A DNA stretch of 45,304 bases from Chara braunii (lineage: Eukaryota > Streptophyta > Charophyceae > Charales > Characeae), in assembly GCA_003427395.1 (NCBI GenBank), contig BFEA01000183.1:1175091-1220394 (forward strand), in the 5' to 3' direction. A program made the position numbers and the translations under genes. This document shows positions 20,903 to 31,484 of this stretch, piece by piece; the stretch's first letter is position 1; each line of letters starts with the position of its first letter. Under the pieces are notes generated by a model, which did no database searches, had not been told where the DNA came from, and saw only the letters and a program-made list of their open reading frames with translations.

Positions 20903-21250
20903 GTGGATGGTCCTTCGTATGTCATTGAGATTCCTTTACATCTACGTACGTATCCAGTGTTCCATGCGTCCAAGCTCTTACCTTGTGTAACAAATGAGCT
21001 CTTTCCTAGTCGTCGATCAGCGATACCTCCAAATATGGATGGGAAGTATGACGTGGATAAAATTATTGCAGAAAGTACTTACCACACTGGACGTAGAGGC
21101 AGACCACAGCGACAATATAAGGTGAGGTTTGCATACCAGGATCCTAATGAAGATCGCTGGTTCACACGAGAAGAGTTATTAGACTCTGCACCTCATATTG
21201 TGTCCGCATATGAAAGCGCAAAAAGAGGGATTCATATCCTTAATAGGTAA
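20903..21250 (+). pseudogene. RT2 integrase tail and chromodomain
   Basis: The open segment starts in the GPY/F-type end of integrase (PSYVIEIPLHLRTYPVFHASKL). It then has a chromodomain-like module, YDVDKIIAES, then RPQRQYKVRFAYQDPNEDRWF, then EELLDSAPHIVSAYE. The aromatic Y/W positions of a chromodomain fold are present. This places RT2 among chromoviruses. It reads through to TAA 21248-21250 without a break but is out of frame with the integrase core. Confidence 0.82.
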
Positions 21251-21275
21251 ATGATTCTCAGAGGACTTTGAAACT

Positions 21276-21288
21276 AGGCCGGCGAGAG
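21276..21288 (+). other. RT2 polypurine tract
   Basis: A purine-rich segment, AGGCCGGCGAGAG, adjoins the 3' LTR start. It matches the equivalent position in RT1 and RT3. Confidence 0.7.
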
Positions 21289-22510
21289 TAAAAGGGCCTT
21301 TACCTGATGCAGTCCTCAGGCCTTGTAAAAGTAAAGCAGCATGAAAGGGTATCTCGCCAGGGCTCAGAAATGTGAAAGCAGGTCAAAGGTCAAGTTCTCT
21401 ATCAACGGGCACATCTAAATCTAAAGCGAAGGGCATTGTCAAAAGACTTACCTGTTCACCAGGAGATGTGCATGTCATGTCTGTTCGGAATAGGGTGTGT
21501 CTGTGCGTGCAGTCAATGCACCTGTTCATGCAAAGAAGAGTGCCTATTCACACATTGGGAGTGTCTGTTCAAGCAGTGGGTGTGTATGTTCGTCTAAAGA
21601 TGTGCCTGTCCGAAAGTAAGTCAATAGGTAAAGTCCCCGTTCTGGTCTAAGTCAAGGGGACAGTCCAGATCCGAACTTTCAAGTCCAAATCTAGGCCTAA
21701 AGGCCTCAGCAGCAGTTGAACTTCATTGGGACTTCATTGGGACTGTACTGGGACACATGCAATGCAGGGTCTGGAACGAAGGAAAGTCTGAACTAAGCCA
21801 ATGCAGACCCATCGAGGAGAGGCCACCACTATAAAGGCAGCAGCCAGCCTCATTCCTCGCCAGATCTACACTGGCATTCTATGCGTGGAAGTGCTGAAGC
21901 ACTTGTGCGCTAAGTCCGGAGGAGCAGCGCTGGAGGATGAAGATGCGCTGAGTGAGGGAAGAAGACTGTGCGCTGGAAGTGATGCAGTTATTGTTGCCCA
22001 GCGATTTAGTATAGACTTAGAGGGTTAGGGGTAGACAACGAGTAGAATTCAGAGTAGATCCTCACAAGTAAAGTGTGTGTATGCATCGTAGGAGGAAGGG
22101 ACTAAGGCAAAGAGTGTTCATTCAAGGTTTGGTTATGGAAGATACTTACCTGAGTTGGATGTGAACTGTAGAGGTGGCGCTGATGAGTAGTGACATGATT
22201 TGGAGACAATCTGTAGAAGTCGCGCTGATGTATTGTAAGCCATATTGACGAGTTGACAAGGGATGTGTATTGCGCTGTTGAGCGCTGGACTCAGGGACCT
22301 TTGAAACTCTTTGTAATCGTATTTCTGATAANTTGCGCTGTTGAGCGCTGGACTCAGGGACCTTTGAAACTCTTTGTAATCGTATTTCTGATAATATAAG
22401 TGGTGAGACTCGGTTCTCTTCTCATCTTGTATGAGATTATTGACCATGGTGTGCGAGGATGATGCATGATATGTACACACTTGCGTGAGATGGTCTCCAG
22501 GACCCATGCA
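21289..22510 (+). repeat. RT2 3' LTR (with internal assembly duplication)
   Basis: Starts TAAAAGGGCC and ends CCATGCA. It is longer than the 5' LTR mainly because 62 bp are repeated around an N (22270-22331, N 22332, 22333-22394), and the 5' LTR has a single copy. Leaving that aside, differences from the 5' LTR are few. Confidence 0.9.
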
Positions 22511-23531
22511 CACACAAACCAAAGTTGGCCTGCGCTGGGCTGTGTGACCAGGACACGCACAGGCCTGAGTCTGTCGCATTTGGCTATGTGACCAGACGCT
22601 GCACCCAGGAAAGTCAAAGGTCAAAGAAAACTGCAGAGCCAAAGGTCCCACGCCCAGGCCCTTGGTTGGATACACTCACTTGTTATGCGCAGGTACCCAG
22701 TCAAGCATCCAGGCCGAAGGGAATTCAGTTTCAGGCCAATGTGGGCCTTCGTTTGCATCAAGATCTGGACGGGCCTTCGTTTGCATCAAGATCTGGACGG
22801 CTAAAGGTTGCAGCATCCAGGGTCCAGACCCCTAGTCAACGCTACTTAAGCGTCGACCTCCCTGGCTTTGACATTCATTCTGTCTTGCGTTGATGCTGAC
22901 TTCACGCGTTGACTTCAACGCTGGCTCGACGCTGCGACGCTGGCATTGTGGTTCGGCGAGGCGCTGCTGGTCCGACATGGTGGCTGGCTTGCACCTGTCT
23001 TCTTGGCATGCTGACATGGCAGCTGCCATGCGCTGTCGCTGATGTGGCTGCTGCCATGTGTATCATTGGCTGACGTGGCTGCTGCCACGTGTTCTTCTGT
23101 TCGCTGACGAAGCTAAGCTACATGACTTGTATTGCTGTTCTGATTATCGTCATTCGGGAGGACATCGAGATTGTGGACAGATCGTGGATACGTACCTGGT
23201 TGTCTTCATGTCGACATTGCTCCAGCATTGATGAGGGACTGATTAGACGTGCCACGGGGCACATTGAGGTTACTTCAGATACTCTTTCAGACTATAGATT
23301 ATTGAGGTGGTGATTGAGGAGAGAGCCCGAAGCAAGAGTGGGCCTTGTATTTATTTCCTCTCCTTTGTCTAATCTCCCTCCTCTCTCCTCCCTCCTCTCT
23401 CCTTCGTCTGTGTATGATTATCTCATCTCATTCTGTCTGGACATGATTTTGACTATTGGTAATCATCAATTGGTTGACATTCATCTGGGCTTGCATTGTT
23501 GACGACTTCTTCACGATCTGCGTTCATTGCA
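22511..23531 (+). repeat. RT3 5' LTR, main fragment
   Basis: Resumes RT3 LTR homology after RT2 (compare 30514-31484): AAACCAAAGTTGG, GTGTGACCAGGACACGC, CGCTACTTAAGCG, and a terminal polypyrimidine block. It ends TTGCA before the primer site. It carries a 28-bp tandem duplication (22743-22798) that the 3' LTR lacks. Confidence 0.9.
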
Positions 23532-23534
23532 ATT

Positions 23535-23546
23535 TGGTATCGGAGC
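23535..23546 (+). other. RT3 primer-binding site (tRNA-iMet)
   Basis: TGGTATCGGAGC lies four bases after the LTR end, one mismatch from TGGTATCAGAGC. Confidence 0.85.
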
Positions 23547-24752
23547 AGTTCTCCTAACGACTACGGTTGCACGTGTGTACATGCCAGGTGGCGCACAAGT
23601 ATAGTGCACACGTGTGTTGAGTAGGTGATGATGACGTGGCAAGAGATACGCCGGGGGTGCTGACGTGGCACAGACTTCACTGGCGAGAAGACACCGCCGG
23701 GGTTGCTTCACTGGCGAGAGATCCCAACGAGGCTGCTGACGTGGCAGTAGGGACAGCGACTGAGAGTTACCGCGCGCCAGCCTGGATCGCAATAGTGAAG
23801 TGGCATCGCAATCCCTTGCTGACGTAGCATATTATGTGTTGCGCCTAAAGACCCGGTTGTTGGTGATCGCTGACGTGGCACTCTATGTGCAACCAGGTCT
23901 GTTATAGAAGCGGACATGGCCTTTGGGAAGTCAGGACTGATTGCTGATGTGGCAGGGGAGAAGTCATCACACCTGTCTTCTTGAGGCGTTGACTTCTTGC
24001 TGACATGGCATCGGTCTCCATTGGCCGACGTGGCATTGTCTCAATTGGCTGGAACGGCGACAGTATCACAACACGACACGTGGAAGAGGCACGTGAAAAG
24101 GACAGTGCACACATTTGCTGACGTGGCATCCTTTTTTATTGATTGATTGGACACTTGTGCTGACGTGGCAAAATCTGCTATGTTAGCACTCCAGAGATGA
24201 CACATGGCAGGCAGGTGTCTGCCAAGTAAGAGCAGCACTCTGAACACGATGGTGGTACGGCTGATTGAAAGTCTGACGAGACAGCTCTAGTGCCAGCTGT
24301 CACGAGGAGTGCATCATCACATTTACACCAGCAAGACACAGAGGAAAGAATAAGAAGATTGCCGACATATTGTTGATGATTGTTGTTGGCATACTTACCT
24401 TGTCGTGTGCTGTGTTGTGGTGCTGTGCGTACTTACTTGTGTGTTGCATCTAATCACACAGGCCTGACGTGGTACCTGTACACTCTCAATAGGACGTCAT
24501 CACACCTGTCTCTTATACACATCTAGATGTGTATAAGAGACAGGTGCGTACTTACTTGTGTGTTGCATCTAATCACACAGGCCTGACGTGGTACCTGTAC
24601 ACTCTCAATAGGACGTCATCACACAGACAAACAGCAATTCGTTTAAGTAAAGATCTGTTTCTTCTTATTGTTTCTCTTTATTTTTCTGCTCCATTATTGC
24701 AAATATTTTCTCAAACCTGATTTCCAAGATGTTTATTGTGTGAAAATTACTC
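23547..24752 (+). other. RT3 leader with TGACGTGGCA motif array
   Basis: Non-coding leader. Exact TGACGTGGCA occurs at 23632, 23661, 23737, 23871, 24119 and 24161. One-base variants occur at 23820, 23945, 24001 and 24025. The 3' part contains the Nextera adapter artefact and its flanking duplication (24425-24624). Confidence 0.75.
24425..24624. other. Nextera mate-pair junction adapter left in the assembly, with 81-bp flanking duplication
   Basis: Positions 24506-24524 read CTGTCTCTTATACACATCT and 24525-24543 are its exact reverse complement. That is the Tn5 mosaic-end junction of Illumina Nextera mate-pair libraries. The 81 bp before it (24425-24505) are repeated after it (24544-24624). This is an artefact, and the true sequence very likely has one copy and no adapter. 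Confidence 0.97.
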
Positions 24753-26531
24753 TTGCTTCTTTTTCCGATCACATTCTTAGCGGGTGAAGGATCTTCCGAT
24801 CCCAAGACTAGGAGACATGTAGAGACAAAGAAGCAAGAGTTACTGGCTCTATGGAACCAACTGCTGAATGATTTGCGTCTGTCCGGACCGAACGCTGAAC
24901 AACACGTTCGTAATCTGTTTGATTTGCAGACGGTAGAGAACCGTCTGAAGTTGTGGCTGTCGGGGCCGAAGTGTCTAAAATGATGTCCAAGTGTCGGCAG
25001 GCGCTTGACCAGTTTGCTATCAAGCAGCTGGAAGAAGTCATGGAATCGTCTAGAAAAGGGGAAATCAGACCAGAAGTGATCGAGGCTACGATTGATGCGA
25101 ACATCCAGCAATTCAGAGAGGCGTTGGCTGTAGAAGAAAGGAAGAAAGAAGAACTAGCCCGAAAACACGAACAGGAACTGAGACGAGAATAGAAGGTAAA
25201 GGAAATCAGACAGGTAATAGGAACAGAAGATAAGGAACAAACGTACATAACACAAACATTGCATCACATCATGACTTACCTTACCTTCTTGAAAGAATAA
25301 TGAAACAGCAAAATTATTTAGACGAGATTGTTGTAGGATTACGAACTGTCACAAATATTGTAAAAGAGAAGAATCCGGTAGAAGATGAGGAAGAAGAAGG
25401 GAAGGAAGATAAAAGAAGAGAAGAAGTTGATGAGTGATGCGATGAAGTCTGTTGTTCCTCAAGATCGGAAGACATCTAATGGCGGAGGACCGAGTCTGCC
25501 GTCTCCTCCACCGAACACTCCTCCTTCCACACCTCCTTCCTCTCCACCTCCAAAGTCTCCAGCTTCTCTGCAAGGTAAGATAAGTACGAAACCGGAGAAG
25601 CCAAAAAGAAAAGAAAAAGTGAAGATGAAATTGCCTTTTACGTTTTGCAACAAAAAGGACTATAATTTGTTGCTCAAGATAGCAAAAATTCAAACATACT
25701 GTAGTACGGCCCCTGTTGAACCCGAGTCCCAGGTTGCTTTCTCTACCTCTTGTCTTGGGGGGGAAGCTAAGGAATGGGTATTGGCCGAAGCCAACACTGC
25801 GGGGTTCGATGACATTGGTGAGTGGGCTGCGACGTTGAACCTGAAGCAGTTCCTTGGCAAGATCAAGGAACGCTTTTTGGATAAGACAAGGACTGATAAG
25901 GCCTTTGACTAGCTCACCACCATTGGTCAGAGACATTGGACCTCTGTAGAATCTCTGTCTCGGGAAGTTGATCGGTTGTTGCAGGTTCCAGGACTGAACC
26001 TGCAAGACAACCAAGTCTTGTATATTTATTCTCGCGCACTGCTCGAACCCATTCGAGGACAACTTGTGGCGGAGTCAAAATCCAAAAAGTATAATTATAG
26101 GTTGTTTCGTGATCCGACTCTCCAAAGAGAGTGAATGACTTCACATGTAAAAAGTTTGTATGCATGTGGTAAAGTATAGTGGTGGAGCAAGTGCAGGTGC
26201 AAGCAAGCGGATACTTTGTCACCAAAAGCGTTAGGACCACACCCTCGTCGTCTTTGATGACGATATTGTGGAGAAGTGGCCATTAGAGGCCGAGGGTGTG
26301 GCGAGCAGCAGTGATTCCGGGAAGAGGGAAGTCACTGCTACCGTGGTAAACAAGGGAGGACCACGACCGCCAGTTAAGAAGAAGAAGTCACACTCGTTCC
26401 CAGAGCATCCCGGGATTGCGACCGGGAAGCCCTAGGAAACGATGGTAATTTCACAAGAATTATGACAGGAAAGAATGAACAATGCGCAATGTCTAAAGTG
26501 CGGTACTGCAGGGCACATGATTGCTTGGTGC
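24753..26531 (+). pseudogene. RT3 gag, broken
   Basis: The pieces are a helical segment (24753-24980), a K/E-rich segment (24953-25189), an acidic/basic segment ending near 25436, and a proline-rich linker (25480-25570). A capsid-like domain follows in the 25385-25909 frame, with GEAKEWVLAEANTAGF and FLGKIKERFLDKTRTDKAFD, the core of retrotransposon gag. After TAG 25910-25912 the frame is interrupted. The nucleocapsid knuckle at 26490-26531 is complete (C-LK-C-GTAG-H-MIAW-C) but is in another frame. The region 25913-26480 holds only fragments. Confidence 0.82.
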
Positions 26532-26703
26532 CCACTTATTCGAAACCCAAAAGCGAGCAGCCAATAGGAGTAGCATCTGCTCCTACTGAGTTGAAGGGTT
26601 TGGAACAAGAAGGTAAGGCGCCTATGATCCCTTCCAACCCTTTGACTCGCACGGTAGAGGATGGTTCTTCGACCCGTCCTCCAGAACACCCTGAACCTGT
26701 CTT

Positions 26704-27159
26704 ATGCACTGTCTCTCTGGACGACTCCTGGACGACTCTGTTGACGAGCTTGGTAACGAGTTGCTGGCATTACGAAGCCCGTGGGCTAAGAAATCAAAGT
26801 CTAAGGGTGACCTACTACTCGCGGACGTAGAGATTGCACATACCCGCGTAGGAGCTCTGTTGGACTCCGTATCCACGCGATCCTACATATCCGAGAAAGC
26901 AATCCGCAAATTGCATCTCGAAATGAAGGTAAATAACTGTTTTCACCAATCACGTTCATCCTACCTGACAAAAGCACGATCACTGTCTTGCAATATGTTG
27001 CTTTGTGAAGTGTCAATTTCATACCAAGGAAGAAAGATTGTTCACGACGTTTCCTTTCTTGTGGAGAAGAAGTTACCTTTTGATTTGATTCTGGGAATGA
27101 ACTGGCACGAGGAATCCAACCCAGATATCAACTTCAAAGAGAAGATTGTGCAATTGTGA
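26704..27159 (+). pseudogene. RT3 protease
   Basis: The frame reads KSKGDLLLADVEIAHTRVG, then ALLDSVSTRSYIS, and ends with FDLILGMNWHEE, the conserved end of the protease fold. At 26863-26871 the active-site triad is DSV where DSG is needed, so Gly has become Val. The frame stops at 27157-27159. Confidence 0.82.
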
Positions 27160-27174
27160 GATGCACACTCCGAA

Positions 27175-28600
27175 TTGAAACCTATCAAACTGTACCATAA
27201 GTCTGACTTTGACTCTAGTCTGCCTTTCTGCTGTATGAGTTATCCAGCATTCCGATCGATGGTTTCAAAGAAAAGGTTGGAACAGGAAATAATGACGATT
27301 TTAGTAAAAAGAGCAGGTGAGTCTTCTACTTCCTATCCTCCTTCGACTGAAAAACTCCTAAGTGAGTATATAGAGTTATTTACTGAACCAACTGGAAAAA
27401 CTGGACGTGCTATTAAGCACCATATTGAAATTATTCATGGCAGTAAGATTCCCAAAGGCCCTATATATTGAACGTCTCCTAGGGAACTTGAGTTTGCGAA
27501 AACAAGTACAAGACTTAACAGAAAAAGGATGGATTCGCCCTAGCTCCTCTCCGTATGGTGCCCCTGTCTTGTTTGTGCCTAAAAAGGAAGGTGAGTTACG
27601 TCTTTGTATTGACTATAGAGGGTTGAATGTTGTAACTGTTAAGAATGTCAAACCTCTACCACGAATTGACGACTTGCTAGACCAGTTGCAGGGCTAAGTT
27701 TTTTAGTAAGATTGATCTGAAGTCAGGGTACCATCAGATCGAGGCGGAACCCACAAATCAACATAAGACCGCAATCCGAACAAGGTATGACCATTACGAG
27801 TTTGTGGTAATGCACTTCACACTGACTAATGCCCCAACGACCTTCCAAAGGTCTATGAATGAACTCTTTCGTCAATGCTTAGACAAGTTCATAATTGTCT
27901 ATCTCGATGATATTCTAGTGTACAGTAACACACTAGAAGATCATGAGAATCACCTTCGTCTGGTACTAGAAAAGTTGCGAGAGGGCAACTTTATAATGCA
28001 CTCACACTGACTAATGCCCCAGCGACCTTCCAAAGGTCTATGAATGAACCCTTTCGTCAATGCTTAGACAAGTTCATAATTGTCTATCTCGATGATATTC
28101 TAGTGTACAGTAACACAGTAGAAGATCATGAGAAGCACCTTCGTCTGGTACTAGAAAAGTTGCGAGAGGGCAACTTTAAGATCAATTCTAAGAAGTCTCA
28201 GTAAGTGATTTTTGTTATATTATTTCTAGATAGTACAAATTGCCGCTGTCCGGACTCGAACCGGTTATCAACCGGTTAAGTACAGAAATGGACACTCTTC
28301 AAGAAAGAATTACTTCGAGAAAAAAAGGCTCAGATCAATTCCAAGAAGTCCGAGTTTGCTAAGTCCGAAGTGTTATACTTATGACACATAGTGAACGAAG
28401 AAGGTCCAAGGCCAGAAGAGAAAAAAAAATCCGCAATTACATATTGGCCACAACCTAAGTCTATAACTGAATTGCGATCTTTCCTTGGTTTAGCCAGTTA
28501 ATACAGGAAGTTTGTCAGAAACTTCTCGCTGATTGCTGCACAAGTGCGAACATTGTTAAAGAAAGGATTATTTGGTTGTGGGATAAGGACTGAGTCTTCC
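27175..28600 (+). pseudogene. RT3 reverse transcriptase with internal duplications
   Basis: The segments are [19 protein letters not shown] (ends at TGA 27469-27471), then [35 protein letters not shown] frameshift at 27697 follows, then [14 protein letters not shown] and [13 protein letters not shown]. The 185-bp stretch 27817-28001 is repeated as 28002-28186, giving two YLDD boxes (27900-27911 and 28085-28096). A further segment of about 153 bp is inserted or duplicated at 28181-28354. The usual VMPFGLTN motif is VMHFTLTN. The connection region follows to about 28600 with more stops. Confidence 0.85.
27817..28186 (+). repeat. 185-bp tandem duplication in RT3 polymerase
   Basis: TCACACTGACTAATGCCCC begins at 27817 and 28002. 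The copies differ at a few bases (for example CCAACGACC versus CCAGCGACC). The unit is 185 bp, which shifts the frame and duplicates the catalytic motif. Confidence 0.93.
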
Positions 28601-28609
28601 TTTTGAAAA

Positions 28610-29060
28610 TTGAAGTATGCACTAACTCACTACCTTGTCCTTAAAATTGCTGACCCGTCCTTGCCTTTCATTGTTACCACTGACGCCCACAGGATGATGG
28701 CGGGCTATAGGCCCATAGAGTTTATGTCTAAACGATTGCCGTCAGAGAAGGTTGCCAACTCCACCTATGAACGAGAACTTTATGCCTTAGTCTGTACGTT
28801 GGATACGTGGAGACACTACCTGCTAGGGAGGCACTTTATTGTGTATTCAGACTACTCGACACTACAATGGATAAAAACACAGTCTAGACTCTCTGACAAG
28901 TTGGTAAGATGGTCTGCCTTCATTGACATCTTTGACTTTGAGCTCAAAACTATCAAAGGTTAATCGAATGTGGTTGTAGATGCTTTATCTCGACGCAGTG
29001 ACTTCTTTGGTACAATTGTCTCATACTTGGATGTCGGGAATGACTTTAAGACCAGATTCG
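28610..29060 (+). pseudogene. RT3 RNase H
   Basis: The frame reads LKIADPSLPFIVTTDA, YRPIEFMSKRLPSEKV, STYERELYALVCTLDTWRHYLLG, VYSDYSTLQWIKTQ and VVVDALSRRSDFFG. The first catalytic Asp (TTDA) is present, but the SQYGIG-VLQQ stretch after it is deleted. A TAA at 28961-28963 interrupts the end of the domain. Confidence 0.85.
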
Positions 29061-29097
29061 CCAAGGATACGCTACTGGTCCAATTTGGAAACCAATC

Positions 29098-29970
29098 ATG
29101 GATGTCCTTGCACGAGATCCTTCCCAATTACCCAACTATAGAATAGTCGATGGTTTGCTTTTCTTGATAGACCAAACAGAACAAAGATTGTGTATTCCTC
29201 ACCAAGAAAGAATTAAGAGTCTGCTGATTGGGGAATGTCACGGCTTTGAAGGACACTTTGGATTCAAAAAAACTTACGCAGAGATTAGAGAACGCTTCGA
29301 ATGGAAGGGATTAAAAGAAGACGTACTAACTTATGAACGTACCTGTCTGGTGTGTCAGAGAAACAAGTCGACGCATGAGAATCCTCTTGGTACCTATACC
29401 AAGCGAACCAGATGAGTTCCTCATCTCAATTGACTTTATGAGTCTGGTTAAAAGTCGCAACGGTAATAGTCAAGTAATGGTCATTGTGGACCATTTCTCT
29501 AAATATGTCATGTTTATTCCCTTACCTACTGAAGCAAGGACTGAACTTGTGATCCAAAAATTTTAGATGAAATGGGTAACTGAGTATGGTTTTCCTTTAT
29601 CCACTGTATCTAATCGAGATGTCAGGTTCACAAGTATGCCATGACAAAAGTTGATGGAGACATACGGCACACGTTTGACCATGTCGTCAGGGCGACATCC
29701 TGAAACAAATGGGCAAAGTGAACAAATAAACCAATTGTGCAAACAGTTCTTGCGCATGTATGTAAGCCTGATCAAATTGATTGGGATGAGAACTTACCCA
29801 ACATAGCCAGTGCATATAATAGCAGTGTCCACACCGCTACAGGACGAACGCCTAATGCACTGCACAAGGGACGGAAACCTAGACATCCCATTGACATGTT
29901 AACACATGACCAATTCCTTAGGCTACCTCCAAGGACACGAGAATATGCAATTTATTTCAAGAAGACATAA
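29098..29970 (+). pseudogene. RT3 integrase
   Basis: The zinc finger is complete (CHGFEGHFG, CLVCQRNK). A frameshift near 29390 leads to SIDFM and VMVIVDHFSKYVMFI. The second catalytic Asp is lost: the usual VSDRD reads VSNRD (AAT at 29612-29614). The Glu is kept (GQSEQINQ). Stops occur at 29564-29566 and near 29642, and the C-terminal helix region is in another frame (29737-29970). Confidence 0.85.
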
Positions 29971-30446
29971 AGAAAGTAAAAGAAAACTTAAAGAAAGCTC
30001 AAGACCAATGATTGAACAAGTTAATAAGCATAGACGACCATCCACATTCAAAGAGGGTGATCTGGTCGATTAAATCCAAAGAGTTTTCATTAAATATGTA
30101 TCTAAAAAATTGTTCCCTGTCTACTTTGGACCCTGGGAAGTTCTCAAAGTAACTGGAAATGCAGAGCGACCGTCTTATCGCATTGATATCCCCCCTCGTC
30201 TCAAAGCGTATTCAGTCATCATTAATGGAAGACGGATATGAAGTACACAGAATCATAAAGCATGGATACTTCTCTACCGGAGCACGTGGACCACCTCAGA
30301 AGCAGTTCAAGGTACGTTTTAAGTCTCAGGCACCATCTGAGGACAGATGGTTTAGTAAAAAGAGTACTTGAAACTGCTCCTGATATTGTTGCTGCTTTTG
30401 AACGAGGGTTAAAGTCTTAAAATTTTTTGTGGTGGAACTCGAAAAT
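29971..30446 (+). pseudogene. RT3 integrase tail and chromodomain remnant
   Basis: Fragments include a linker like HRRPSTFKEGDLV, FGPWEVLKVTGN, YEVHRIIKHGYFSTG, PPQKQFKVRFKSQ and EDRWF. These match the GPY/F and chromodomain parts of RT2. Several frame shifts separate them. Confidence 0.78.
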
Positions 30447-30459
30447 GGGCCGGTAGGAA
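30447..30459 (+). other. RT3 polypurine tract
   Basis: GGGCCGGTAGGAA directly precedes the 3' LTR start and is equivalent to the tracts of RT1 and RT2. Confidence 0.7.
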
Positions 30460-31484
30460 TGCAGTAACCCTGTTCAAAAGTAGCCTGGGGCCCACAACTC
30501 GGCCCCAGGGAACGCAGACCAAAGTTCGTCTGCGCTGGGCGGTGTGACCAGGACACGCCCAAGCCTGAGTCTCTCGCATTTGGCTGTGACCAAACGCGGC
30601 ACCCAGGAAAGTAAAGGGTCAAAGTCAACTATAGAGTCAAAGGTACCGCACCCAAGCCCTTGGTTGGATACACTCACTTGTTGTGCGCAGGTACCCAGAC
30701 AAGCATCCTGGCCAAAGGGAATCCAATTTCACGCCAATCTGGGCCTTCGTTTGCATCAAGATCTGGACTGCCAAAGGTTGCAGCATCCGGGGTCCAGACC
30801 CCGCGTCAACGCTACTTAAGCGTTGACCTCCCTGGCTTTGACATTCATTATGTCTTGCGTTGATGCTGACTTCACGCGTTGACTTCAACGCTGGCTCGAC
30901 GCTGCAACGCTGGCATTATGGTTCGACGAGGCGCTGCTGGTCCGACATGGTGGCTTGCTTGCACTGTCTTCTTGGCATGCTGACATGGCAGCTGCCATGC
31001 GCTGTTGCTGTGGCTGCTGCCACGTGTATCATTGGCTGACGTGGCTGCTGCCACGTGTTCTTCTGTTCGCTGATGAAGCGAAGCTACGTGACTTATATTG
31101 TTGTTTTGATTATCATCATTCGAGGGGAGATCGGGCCTGTGGAAAGATCGTGGATACGTACCTGGTTGTCTACATGTCGACATTGCTCCAACATTGATGA
31201 GGGACTGATTAGACGTGCCACGGGGCACATTGAGGTTACTTCAAATACTTGTTCAGACTATAGATTATTGAGGTGGTGATTGAGAAGGGAACCCGAAGCA
31301 AGAGTGGGCCTTGCATTTATTTCCTCTCCTTTGTCTAATATCCCTCCTCTCTCCTTCGTCTGTGTATGATTATCTCATCTCATTCTGTCTGGACACGATT
31401 TTGACTATTGGTAATCATCAGCTGGTTGACATTCATCTGGGCTTGCATTGTTGACGATTGTCTTCACGATCTAGGTTCATTGCA
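30460..31484 (+). repeat. RT3 3' LTR
   Basis: Begins TGCAGTAACCC and ends TTGCA. It contains the full LTR without the RT2 insertion and so defines the break in the 5' copy. The following TCTT (31485-31488) is the right target-site duplication. Confidence 0.92.

Larger units (their letters stand above)
13878..22510 (+). mobile_element. RT2: least-decayed Ty3/gypsy chromovirus, innermost in the nest
   Basis: The LTRs are 13878-15038 and 21289-22510, with only scattered differences plus an assembly duplication in the 3' copy. It has an exact tRNA-iMet primer site, gag, protease, reverse transcriptase, RNase H, integrase, chromodomain and polypurine tract in Ty3/gypsy order. Defects are few: single in-frame stops, one 2-base frameshift and one deletion of roughly 100 bp. 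It sits inside the RT3 5' LTR, so it is the most recent insertion of the nest. The N at 13877 hides the left target-site duplication. Confidence 0.92.
13824..31484 (+). mobile_element. RT3: Ty3/gypsy chromovirus inserted in RT4 LTR, itself split by RT2
   Basis: The LTR begins TGCAGTAACCCTG and ends ...TTGCA. The 5' LTR is split into 13824-13876 and 22511-23531 by RT2. The internal region is 23532-30459 and the 3' LTR 30460-31484. TCTT occurs on both sides (13820-13823 and 31485-31488). The undisturbed RT4 LTR at 40256-40272 has CCCCTCTTATTC with only one TCTT, which shows the target duplication. The coding part has all chromovirus domains but is heavily mutated. Confidence 0.9.

Noticed and set aside
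24506-24543. Perfect 38-bp palindrome as a transposon end or recombination site
   Set aside because: It is identical to the Nextera mate-pair junction adapter, so it is an artefact and not an element.
28236-28275. tRNA-like T-arm (CCGGACTCGAACCGG on the plus strand)
   Set aside because: Only a T-loop-like word and an acceptor-like end are seen. No D arm, anticodon arm or pairing 5' acceptor exists, and two AACCGGTT palindromes explain the look.
28202-28334. GTAAGTG ... TTCTAG or ...CTCAG as an intron inside RT3
   Set aside because: The first AG makes an intron of about 29 nt, too short. The second falls at a flanking direct duplication, which a repeat or insertion explains better.
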